DNA of 64,000 bases from Chrysopilus asiliformis (lineage: Eukaryota; Arthropoda; Insecta; Diptera; Rhagionidae): contig OZ035961.1 in assembly GCA_964034945.1 (NCBI GenBank), positions 7,236,001 through 7,300,000 on the forward strand, in the 5' to 3' direction. Below the pieces are notes generated by a model. The model saw only the letters and a list, made by a program, of their open reading frames with translations. It ran no database searches and was not told the origin of the DNA. This document shows, piece after piece, positions 45,235 through 56,210 of this stretch. Each line of letters starts with the position of its first letter. Position 1 is the stretch's first letter. The position numbers and the translations under genes are program-made.

Positions 45235-48200
45235 CTAAGACGATGCCGGCTTTTTAAGTGAGGGACTCGCTGAAAGATAAATATATAAGTTAATCATTTT
45301 TATTTTGTAATGTCGACTAAATCAAACCTACTGATGAATATCGGTGATTCTTGGGAACTGCTACCAGATGAACGGTTCTGTGTTGGAGAGTCACCCGGTA
45401 TGTGAATACTCGATTGGCGCATTTCCTATTGGCGAAAAATTAAAGTTTTATTTGTAAAATTTAAAATTTATTTAATAAATTGTGTGGCAATCACATTCTT
45501 ATTGATAAAATTTCACAAGACCAGTTTAAAAGTCGGTGCCGGAGAAATTTTTTCGATTCCACTCCAATCCCGAAATTTACTGCAAATTTAAACAAAAATA
45601 ATTGATTTTACCTCCAACTCCTTGAGTGCCTTCATTATCTGATTAACATCGAGCTCAGTATCCTTGACTTCATTTGCCGCCGATGCAATCAGAGCTCGTT
45701 CGGCATCCCTCCTGAACTCTTCCTTGATAACACTATTCGAAGATCCCTTCGATTTATGATGATTTGACTTGATGAAAAGATTTTGTGTTGCATAGCTCGG
45801 CGATGAGCTCCGATCGCTGCCATTATCGCTCACGCTTTTTTTATATTTATTCTTACTGATTGTTATATTTGTTGAATTTTTATTTGTAACCGGAAATACG
45901 CCAACGATTTCGACGCCATCACTTTCGCTGCTGCTTCCCGTATCGGCACGATCACCCAAATCACTGGCATCGACATCGATTATAACTGGATTTGTAGAAA
46001 TGTTACTGCTCAATGATTTACTAGCGGAAATAATCATCTCGGTATTGTGATGCTCAACTTCTAAACTACTATTTACATTCGCTACGGATCGTATCCGAAT
46101 TGATCCCTCTTTGGGTGTGCCGGCACTCCCATTTCCACCACCACCACCAGTCCCGGTCGTTTTAAGTAGATTGCCCGATGAACTATCCTTGCTGCTGTTG
46201 CTATTGAGTAGCTGATTTGTTGTGTTAATGATTTCCGAAGTATTCTTTAAATTATCTACATCTATTATATGAGTTTTGGCAGTGTCCGCTGTTGATTGTG
46301 TTGTCGCCTTCGTCGTTACAGAACCGGTGCTCGCAGAATTTTTACCAGACGAAGACGATGTTGACGTTGTTTTCTGCTGCTGCTGTTGTTGTTGTGTCGA
46401 CGTTGAGCCGGCACTTGTGGAATGCTGAGTTGGTAAAATAGATGTCGCCGTCAATGGCGCTAATAAACTTGTTATACTGTGATCCGTTGCCCGTTTTGTT
46501 GGTGAGACTCCATCCGATGATGCCCCCGAGGAATTCTTACCGCTGCTACCATGGTCGCCTGCACCACCAGATCCACATGCACCTCCGCCCCTTGCCGACG
46601 ACGTTGGCGACGAATTGTTGATTATATTTACATTGTTACTACTACTATTAGAGCTACTGCTATTAATCTGTGTATTACTATTTTCACTTCTATGGTTTTT
46701 ACTATCGTTTTTTAAATGTCTACTGCTACTGTTATCGTTCCCGCCTGAACTAGTGCTGCTGCTGCTGCTGCTCCCTTTAACCACCGTCGATGGATGTCCA
46801 CCAATATGATTCTGATTCAGCGATGGTAAAGGACTGTTGCTTGTACTTCGGCTAATTGAGCTGGGCTTGACTGATTTATGACTAATCGATTCCGCCTAGA
46901 AATGACAATCACAAAATTTAATCAAAATGATAACTAAAAGAGTATATTATTCACCTTTTCATCATCCGATTGAATTTTCGTTATTGAAAGTGAATTGCTC
47001 GGTTGCTGCTCACTGCCGTTTGGAACTTCCGTCTTTTTATCGCCACGCGTTGAAATCGTCACTACCAGATTCTTGGTTGAAACTATCGACACTGAATTAT
47101 TGCTGGAAAGAACCGATTTGGCCAAATCAGACGATGAAGAGGATTTCATCTTCTCGTCACCGGATTTCTTCTTGGTGGATGACGTGCTGCTGTCGCCCGG
47201 CTTCTTATTCTCCTTTGGTTTATTTGCCGAAGTTTTGCGTTTCTCCAGCTCTTTCTGTAGATCTTCATATCGCATCCACGATGGCGGCCAAATCGCCACT
47301 ACCTTTTCTCTCAGGTATTTGTCAACGAACTCGCTGAAAGGTTCGTTTTCTGTCCCTAACACTGCGTACGATGTCCAACGAACTTGGTATAGCTCGTATA
47401 GAAGATTTCTACAAAAAAAAAATGCTTTCTTTACTCTCCGTTATTCAGTTTTTATCACAAGAATATTTACCTCAGACTATCATTCCACGGAAATTTCTTT
47501 TTTGGATATTTTGGTAAAGGCTCCGGTTTTTCCACTTCTGATAGTGCCATTAGATTTCTAGAGAAAAAAAATTAGTTAGTAATAGAATCAAAAAAGTGTA
47601 AAATTTTAACGTTTTAAAGCCTTGTTTACACGGTAGAGAAAAATATGTAGGGAAAAAGTAAAATCTCACGGGAGACGTGTAAAATAAATTCGTCACGATC
47701 ATATTTTACCCCCCCCCCCCCCCCCCCCTCCCTCTCTTCATAAACTTTTCAGTGTTTTTTTTTTTAAATCTAGGATAGCGTTTTTAACAATATTTTCATT
47801 TTTTGTGGGATTTGTAGTTTTCTGGGAAACAGGGATTTGTTTGTGTCCAGTTGAAAGATTTTTGCAGCCAACAGTCTGGGAACATTATCCCAGATAAAGG
47901 TTTTGGTCATAGAACCGCGTTGCCTTCGCATGGCCCTGTCACCAGTTGCAAATTGATTTTCGTATGTAATACACATTTTGTGCCCCAGTAAAAAACATTA
48001 TTAAAAGTATTTGCGGTCTTGTATATTAAATGTATTTTTTGGTTTATAAAAAACTTCAACGATTAGTCAAAAAGCGCCTACAAGACACTTGAAAAATAAC
48101 ACACAATACTCACAATAGCAATCAATAAATTCAATTTTACCTAATGTCATCGACCTTTTTGTAATTCATATCATATGCTTGTAGAATGGACGGCATTACT

Positions 48201-51200
48201 TCTGAAACTGCCTTTTTCAGTTTCATAAATGCTTTTTTAGTTTTCAATTTCTCCTGCTTGATCCGCAACGGTTTCGCTTTGCGCAATAAACAATATTTCG
48301 GCAGAGACAATTGATACTCAATGTGAGCATAAATTTGATTGCGAATTGGTTTCTCCAGACAACTGCAAAAATCCACAATCCTGAAATGAAGAATGACAGA
48401 ATTTTAATCAACTTTCTAATTGTTAACCAAATTTGTAAATACTTTAAAAATATATCAGTGATTTTCTCATCGAACTGAAACGGTTTGCCGCCTTGAGTCA
48501 TTACTTTTCCGTACTCTTTTAGCTCTTCGATATCATTGATGATATCATCGGTATGGTCCAGAGGCAGCTTCACATCATGCGTTCGTAGTTCTGTAATAAT
48601 TCAAGGGTTAACAAAAAAAAAATTTATAGTAATTAACACGCACTGTTTGGATCCCGATCATCGGTAGTGGATTTCTTGATTTTCTTCTCACTTGGCTCAT
48701 TGTCTGAATCACTGTCAGCCGACGAATCCTCTGAAGAGTCGGATGTGTCATCATTTTTGACATTTTCACCGTTCGACATCTTCACTTGACCATCGGCCTC
48801 TTGCATTTTAAAGAAATTATCACGTTTCGCTTTGAGCATATCCTTAACTGTTGTTGTTTTAACGGTTTTCTCTTTTTCTTTAATTTTTCCACCACTGCCG
48901 CCATCTATATTCACATCCTCGTTGTCCTTCTCCATTATTAGATCATCTTTTGGTTTTGTCTTTTCCGGTTTTTTGTCTTTTTGCTTTACGGATTTGATCA
49001 ATTGATTGCTCTCCTTGTCGACACCATCGACTTTGGACTTTTTCTCAGAATGACCATTTCTAATCTTGTTGCTGGCAACTAATGCTGCATTATCCTTTGG
49101 TGGTGAATTTCGTGACTCCATTACAATATCTGCATCTTTTGATTCTGTCACTTCATCATCACTGCTAGAAGACGATGTGGACAGTGCCCGCTTCTTTGAT
49201 TTGGGCATTTTAATGGCATCATCGGGTCGCTCGAAATTCGATAAAACATTAAATTCGAGGGCACCACAATTGATGTAGAAGCCACCCTTGACTGTTTCCA
49301 CTTCCTTCGGCATTATTTCATCGTACTAAAAATAATTTAAATACTAATAACTCTATAAAAATTAGAAAAATCAAAAATACCGCTTCGGTGTCATCAATGA
49401 ATGTATCTGTGGCATCATAACCAGCACCAATGTCATAATAATCATCTTTACGACGTCTTCCTTTGGTGCTATTTGAGCTTCCGCCGTATTTCTTTTCGAA
49501 TTCCTTAGCGATTCGGGCCACATCGTCATCATTGTCTTCAAATGGATCCGAAAAGCCATTCACTTTTGATGTGCTTTTCAGTTTTTTCTGTGAAAAAAAA
49601 AAGTTTCGGTTAGCAATGAGGAATTTTAAAAACAAATAAGTTTTTTTTTGCTAACGGGAATATTTTAACACGTTAAGCGCCACCGGTGAGCATTTTAATT
49701 TTCCAACAGAGGACCAAGTGACCACCGATGGGCATTATTGGATGTCGATGGTGGGACAACGTGACCACCCGTGGTCACACTACATTTTCATTTCGAGACA
49801 TCGTGACCACCAGTGGGAACCTTTTACATATATTTACAAGAGACGAACTTTTCTGCTTATAACACGGACTTGTTTGAATTTTGGCGTTTTACAGACTTCC
49901 ATAAGGCGAAGCATTTGTGACTGAAAAGCTGTTTAAATTATTTAATTCCCGTTTTTCTGCAAAATCTCTTGAGTTCTTGACACAAAAATTCTCACTAGTA
50001 AGAAATTAGGCTTAGGTTTACTTAAAGATAGTTTCGAGACGAGCTTCGGAATTTTCAAAACTAGTTTCGAGCTTCAAAACGAGCTTTCGTGCTTTTTAAA
50101 GCTTAAACGCTTTCCTCCTTTTTAAAGCTTAAAGGATTTTGTGCTTTTTAAAGCTTAAACGCATCCGAAAAGAGCTTTAGTGTTCTCGAAATTAGCTTTC
50201 ATTCTTTAAATATAAAATTTTTGCTTTACTTTCGGTGCATGAGCTTTGATTGTTACAATATATAAAAGCTATCGGTTTCATTTTTTTGCGGTAAGTTATT
50301 TTTTTTTGATGCAAAAAAGGCCTGCAATGTACATTTTTGGTTAAAAATGTTCTTTTTTACCGACCAAAATTTTTGTCATAAAAAAAAATCAAAATCTTTA
50401 AATAATTATTTGGCAATCACCACCAAACTGTTTTTTAATGATTGGAAGCAACGGTGAATTGCACAAACTAATAGCTGAGGTCAAATAGGTACGATAAAAA
50501 AAAGATATATTTTTGAAGCTGTTATATTTAAAACAAAAAAAGTTTAGCTGTTTTAATAAAAAAAAACACCCGTAATTTTGTGGTCGATTTTAAATGTAGT
50601 AAAATTACAATTTTGTACATTTTAATTGAACTATTTAGCAGCTTTGAACCCATTATAATTTCTATAACCAGCATTAAAAACACATTCGATATCTATCGTT
50701 CCAAGAATTAATTTTAATGAGACCACGTACTACTCTAGGTAAAAATTACAGCGTCAAATATAAGAGGAATGAAAAAATTGAATAAAATAAGCATGAAGAG
50801 GGAGTGCTTGTCATAAAAGCAATGGTTTTTTTTTGCCAACTATTCGCTCCAGATAAATGCGGCAGAAGTTGATATTGGAAAGAAAGTTAGTCCGCATCCA
50901 TCAGCTGTCAGAAATGAAGTGATAGGTTTTTGCCACATCTGCGACTGCGTCTGTTCCGCTGAATGAGATGAGAGTAAACAGAAAAAGTCCCCAAAGCGAC
51001 CTCAAATTGTAAACCATGCTTCATAAATGAATCGCTTGCCCATTCAATTGCTAGAATTCTTCCCAGGAATTCCGCATGCAACCACATTGGTTTGGGAATA
51101 TTGGCGGGGATGCCACTAGTTAGAGATTCCTCCTGGATAAAGTAAAATGTGGATGTTGCTCGTTTTTATTGAAATCCTTTATTCTGTATTTTGCTTGAAA

Positions 51201-54200
51201 AAGACAACTTAATAAAATGCCAACGTCCACCTGAAAACATTGTTTGGTTTGAATTACTTGTAAATTGGTTTTTCATGTAAGAGGGGGTCTCCAGGAATTT
51301 TGCAAAAGTATTAAACAAAATTCTTCCCGCAAAAACTGCAAATGAATTTTTCAATAGCTCTCGAACGGCTCTTCGAGGATGCAAAAAGAAAAACTCTTAA
51401 TCGAATGCGTTGCTTTGTCGCAATGCTCAAATTTTAAAGGCAACCAAACAATTTTGGATGTTTTGTTTTATACAAAAGGTTTTTATTGGCATAACCAAAT
51501 AAACAAAGATCATGCGAATTAAAACCTTTAACAGAATGCAAAAGGGTCAAAATTTGTTTATAGTCAAGCTCATAAAACTCAACAGACTCCGGTGGGCTGG
51601 TCATGTCACCCAGTTCGAAGTCTTCTGCGGTAGGTTATTAACAACAAGGCGACGAAGAAGACCCAACCTTAAATAGCAAGACGGCGTTGCTCAGGACGCG
51701 AAGAAAATTGGGATGCAAAACTGGAGGACATCGGCACGTGACCAGGATTCTGGCGAGAGACATTGCGGTAGGCCAAGACCGGAAGCCGGTTGTAGTGCCG
51801 AGAGAGAAATGGGTAAGACACATGAATCAAATACAACTGATTCATCGGTAAGACATACTGCAGATTACAAAAAAGCACTCAACTAGCCTAATCGGCTTCT
51901 GACAAAACCCCAACTGATTTTGACGTGATGTTTTGTATTTGAAAGCTGGTATCGTCTACGAAACGCGAATTTGAAAAATTCCAACTGAAGTCATGCAATC
52001 CAATTGCATTTATAAAAATTTTCTCCATTTTGGTATTGGCATTTGTCAGTTTAAACTCATGTTTAACAAAACCCGTGTTTAAAAACAACTATGAATTTGC
52101 GCCTTTGTGTAAACCGTTTTTTTTTGTGAAAATTAACCATTTTTGAGAAAATTGCAAAAACTTTTATGTCACAAAAACCTTTTCCATTTGAATGTGGGAG
52201 GGGGAGGAAATGTCCGTTCAACAAATAGGTTTGCTATTTACGAGAAACGCTTACTGTACAACATTTCAAGTTTCTAGCTCAATATTTTCGAAAATTATGG
52301 TGTTCACGGATGGACAGACAGACAGACAGACAGACAGACGGATGGACAGACAGACGGACGGACATGCAGAAATCAAAATTTTTGGTCATCCCTAACATCC
52401 TGGTGTAGTTAATTTTTTGTTCGGCGATTGGTATGATGCGTTACAAACGGTATACTAAATATAATATACTACTTTATCTCTATATATAATATCGTTTAAC
52501 CTGAGTGACTGACTGACTGAATCATCAACGCACAGCCCAAACCCCTGAAGCTAGAGACTTGAAACTTTCACAGTATGTCTCAACCATCGCGTAGGCGCTC
52601 ACTAAAACGGGGGATTTTCCGAAATTTTACCGCTAAGGGAGTAAACGGGGGCACAAACTAATCATAAGCAGACTAACATTTTCATTCAATCCATTCTAGA
52701 ACAAAATTGAATTTCAACTTCCAAAAAATAAAAGCCACTCCAGTCGTAGCAGCCATGAGCTTTTATGATCGGGTCATTTCATGAGCCAAAGAATGAACGA
52801 TGCACCCAGGGGCACAAAAAACGCTATTTCTTGCATGGTTCTTTAATTTACGATTGTTTTGAATGCATTATACGGGGAAATACACGTTGGTCATTTTATG
52901 ACCCCAAACATTCTATTTGTGTGTATTTTTTGAATATAATAGAAGGTTTAAAACCACATTTTTATCATGTGGGCTTTAAATTTTGCAAGAAATCACGCGG
53001 CTAGACATTTAAATTACATGGCAAGATATGTATTAGACTGTTTTTTGGTAAAAAAAATAATTTTTAAACACATGAATAAATTTATGAAAAACTAAAGCTG
53101 ATTCCGCCAAACTAATGTGATATTCAGAATCAGCGATGCCAAATCACTCGAAGACGACTCTAATATCGATTGCACAAAAATAATTCTCGGGGTGTCGTAT
53201 CAAAAAAAAATTCAATCAAATTCATTACACACGAAATTTACTCTTCATACATACGATAATTGAAGGACAAATCATTAGATGGCTTCAAAGCATCGGAAGG
53301 CAGGACAAACCGCAAGGCATACCAAACAATCGAAGGAATAATGGAAACAAGACCAGAAAAGTGGAGATGGCGCGCAACGATTGCACTACGAAATTAGCGA
53401 AAATAGAAATAGGGAAAAACTGGGAATCCTAACCGTACCGAGCGGCCATAGAGAATAACGAATCGTGATAGAAATCCAGAAGTAGCCAAAACGACTGGAG
53501 AAAGGGAAGCGGTTTGCAAACCGAATTATTTGCAAGGGGAACAAATAGCAAATTACTTCAAAAGAAGATTCGCGGATGCTGACTGTTTCCCCCTCAGACA
53601 AGGCAATCGAATGGTAATCCGTAGCGAACCCAAAACCAAACCAAACCAAGAACAAGCCTTCATGCTCGTCCCCACCGAAAAAGCGATCAGGGCGCGGTAA
53701 TCCTGTGGCAATAAAAAAAGCCTTTACCCGCCGCTGCCCGCCCCACATGGTAACTACTATCAAATTGGTGTCGCTTCTGTTTTGGCTGGATTTGCTCTCA
53801 CCTTTTCGACGTGGACCAGTTTTGTGAAGTTGAATTCTGGCGATGAATACTCGTTCGGCTCGAACAGTTCCAGATCCAATCGGAAGGTCTTGGAGGAATT
53901 CTTGGGCTGTGACGTTGTCGATGCCGAAGGAGCTGCTATCGTTCCCGGCTGCCCCGCCAATCCCGTTGCTCCAGAAGCTGGCTGGCCAGAGGACGAAGCA
54001 GACGACGATGCGGCAGTGGATCCGGGCAGGAGGGAGTGATGCTGTGAGGTGGACGACAAGGGGAACATGGCTGAACTGGGAGAGGTGGAAGCGCTAAGCA
54101 AGGCTCGGCTAGCTGCATTGCCTTGAAGGAGCAAGGACTGCTGCTTCCTGGATATTGCACTCGCTGCTGATCCAGATGCTGTCGAGCCAGAAGTAAACAA

Positions 54201-54296
54201 GACTCCGCCACCAACGCCACTCGCTGCAGCACAATCGATAGAGGACGGGGCTGAGCTGGGGATCGCTGCAAATGCAACACGTTTCAATTCTGACAT
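45235..54296 (-). CDS. yem: Yemanuclein / ubinuclein, HIRA-complex subunit
   Basis: Nuclear histone-chaperone subunit that works with HIRA to deposit H3.3. Predicted exons: 54296-53802, 49587-49381, 49325-48644, 48590-48443, 48380-48141, 47557-47471, 47408-46955, 46895-45612, 45425-45332, 45269-45235; all phases agree, 1241 aa. The N-terminal block SSKTFRLDLELFEPNEYSSP (about residues 133-152) and the Hpc2-related domain follow: DIGAGYDATDTFIDDTEAYD at the exon 2/3 join and GGFYINCGALEF at about 245-257. A middle domain (about 465-690) includes RNLMALSEVEKPEPLPKYPK and VAIWPPSWMRYEDLQKEL, as in ubinucleins. The rest is Ser/Asn/Gln-rich low complexity. The last two exons are least certain: leaving intron 9 unspliced ends the protein after FDLVDITK. 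The first intron is 4.2 kb. Confidence 0.92.
47709..47728. repeat. 20-base poly-C run
   Basis: An uninterrupted run of about 20 C in the yemanuclein intron between exons 48380-48141 and 47557-47471. It sits next to TCGTCACGATCATATTTTAC, which resembles the interior of GTCCATAAA-type MITEs, whose centres are often C-rich. Confidence 0.8.
51569..51810 (+). mobile_element. RTE-like non-LTR retrotransposon C-terminal fragment
   Basis: Frames read LIKLNRLRWAGHVTQFE, then (shifted) TRRRRRPNLK, a stop, and QDGVAQDAKKIGMQNWRTSA. R-L-R-W-x-G-H-V followed by R-R-x-x-R-P and W.DG..D....G..NWR..A.D is the C-terminus of RTE-type endonuclease/reverse transcriptase proteins. The stop and frameshift show it is dead. 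Intronic in yemanuclein, antisense to it. Confidence 0.8.
52130..52470 (-). repeat. Dispersed repeat family 1, diverged copy D
   Basis: Carries TTTTGAGAAAATTGCAAAAA, TTTCAAGTTTCTAGCTC, a GACAGACAGACA array at 52310-52363 and GCGTTACAAACGGTATAC, the same right edge as copy A. Confidence 0.55.
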
Positions 54297-56210
54297 TTCG
54301 TCGGAAGCTGGACAATAATTGGCATTGCGCGTCGCTGGCCCTTGCCTTTGTTGTCAACCTCCCCCGCTAGAATGTTGTGTTTTCGCAGTGACCAGCAGAG
54401 TCTCTTGTTTTTTTTTACCAGCCCAGCTCAAGATTCGCCGCGCGACTTGTTTCTGCCGCAAACCGCGAATTTCCTTTAGCTTCTTCTGAAAATGGTGCTT
54501 GCTGAGACCGCTGGAACCCCGACCACTTCCTGCGCCCCTCGCGAACACAATTGAAACAAATCAAAATGAAGTCGGCAATGAGGTGCTTATGAAAAAATCG
54601 GAGCGCGGCGCGACTTTTCGGCTGTTCATACAAATGGGGCACACACACACCAAGCTCTAGTTCAGTTAAATTCTTTGCCGTACATAAGTTTGCACTACAC
54701 ACAATCGCACACGTCCACGGAAAAAATCAAGGAAATTGAACTCTATTTTCGTGATTTTGGACACTAGAACTGGATTATCTATCGATGAACAAACGTGATT
54801 TCCTTTGATTCTCGATCACACTTCCAAAACAACCTCAATTTCCCGACATCATCGGATTAACCATGAGATTCACCACCACACGACAGATTTCCTAATTAAT
54901 TTAGCGACAGGAATTGACTGGAGTTGAGTGGAAAATACGCTTTTCCGCCGCGTTGCTTCCTTTCGCACACACTTTTCACAAAACTCGGAACGCACAATCA
55001 ACTTTTAAATCGGAACGACACGTTTCTTGAACTTTTCATTTGGTGGTTAAACTTCTGACTTTGGCTGCTGCTGCTTGTTTGTCGAACAAGCCAGGGGAGT
55101 CTCGGGGTTTGCGGCGGGGAATCGCGGCCAAATCGAACTGAGGGAAAACGAAAAATGAAAAACTTTTAACACGAAATTAGTCACGGAACATAAATAATGA
55201 TAAATGCACTAGCGCAGCAACTATTCGATTGGAAAACTGTCGTAATTCAATGTGGAAAACCGTTAATTGGCGATTACGGAACACTTTCGGTCCTGATCCT
55301 GACGCTTGCAATTAAATCTCAATAAGAAGCGGAGGTGGAAAAAATCTATCCAAAAACGCGAGATATTTTGTTGTTTTTGAAATTCAGTGCAGTCAGTTGC
55401 GTACGTCGGAACTTTTCACCGGACTCACTTGAAAGATGGGTAATTTGTGCAATTTACCTCAAAAATCGAAGGCGAGAATTGGTGAGTCCGGTGGGATTTT
55501 TGCAATTCATGAGATTTGGAATTTTAAAAACATCTTTGGCGGGATCCAGACGGTCAAATGGAATCGTTAATACTATTATACCAGATAAAAATTCACTCCA
55601 ATTGGATTTTGATGTATGGGAATGTTATTTCCAAACTCCTTTGGTCTGAACCCCTTCAGACCTCACTTTTTTCTAGAAATTACTTTTTTTTGTGTTTCTG
55701 ACTTAATTGCAACATAATTATTATTCAAAATAATAAAAAACAGCACTAATTAGTTGTTAGTGCTTTTCTCCCAACAATAACACTTAAAACGACTCTTATC
55801 GAAAACGACACGATAATTGGAATACGGGTGAATGTTATGTGTTTCCAATAAAATGTATCGATAGTATACTATTAGAATTAGTATACTACTTTATAGGGGA
55901 GGCAACGGAGGCATGCCTTTAACTTTTTATACCATAATTGACTGTATAAAAATCTGTATGTTCAGAAAATAATAATTTAAAAGAAAATCCTATTCTCTAA
56001 TGTCGAATTCTCCAAAACATAAACTACAAATTCTCAGGTAAAAATGAGATTTATGCAAATTTTTAAGGTAAAAATAAGATATTCGGCAACGCGTCGTACG
56101 CTCTAGAACGAAATTGTAAATAAAACCTTTTTATGAACATGAAAAAAATTTATTTCTAACATTTTTTTTACAAAAATTTTTAAATGCTGACTTAATATTG
56201 GGGGTGGTTT
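54297..56210. other. Yemanuclein upstream region and Nup133 3' flank
   Basis: 54297-55150 is the likely yemanuclein 5' UTR and promoter zone, GC-richer than average. A family 1 fragment is at 55575-55640 and a dispersed repeat at 55745-55845 is related to those at 10160 and 15180. A minus-strand AATAAA near 56148-56153 lies about 60 bases past the Nup133 stop. Confidence 0.45.

Larger units (their letters stand above)
49588..53801. other. First intron of yemanuclein
   Basis: 4.2 kb. Holds a GTTAAGCGCCACCGGTGAGC...GACCACC repeat cluster at 49670-49830 that looks like one end of a piggyBac-type element, a non-LTR fragment at 51569-51810, a family 1 repeat at 52130-52470 and a widespread GACTGACTGACTGA repeat at 52500-52640. 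50000-51500 and 52700-53800 have nothing I can name. Confidence 0.45.

Noticed and set aside
46927..47561. Plus-strand open frames of 136 and 188 residues
   Set aside because: Antisense to yemanuclein exons and introns that carry the ubinuclein motifs.
53240..53560. Possible retrotransposon coding remnant rich in Lys/Arg
   Set aside because: Three-frame reading gave no reverse transcriptase, RNase H or gag motif.
53782..54097. Plus-strand frames and a second minus-strand frame over the yemanuclein first exon
   Set aside because: The MSELKRV frame has the conserved LFEPNEYSSPEF block and the right splice phase; the others are by-products of GC-rich sequence.
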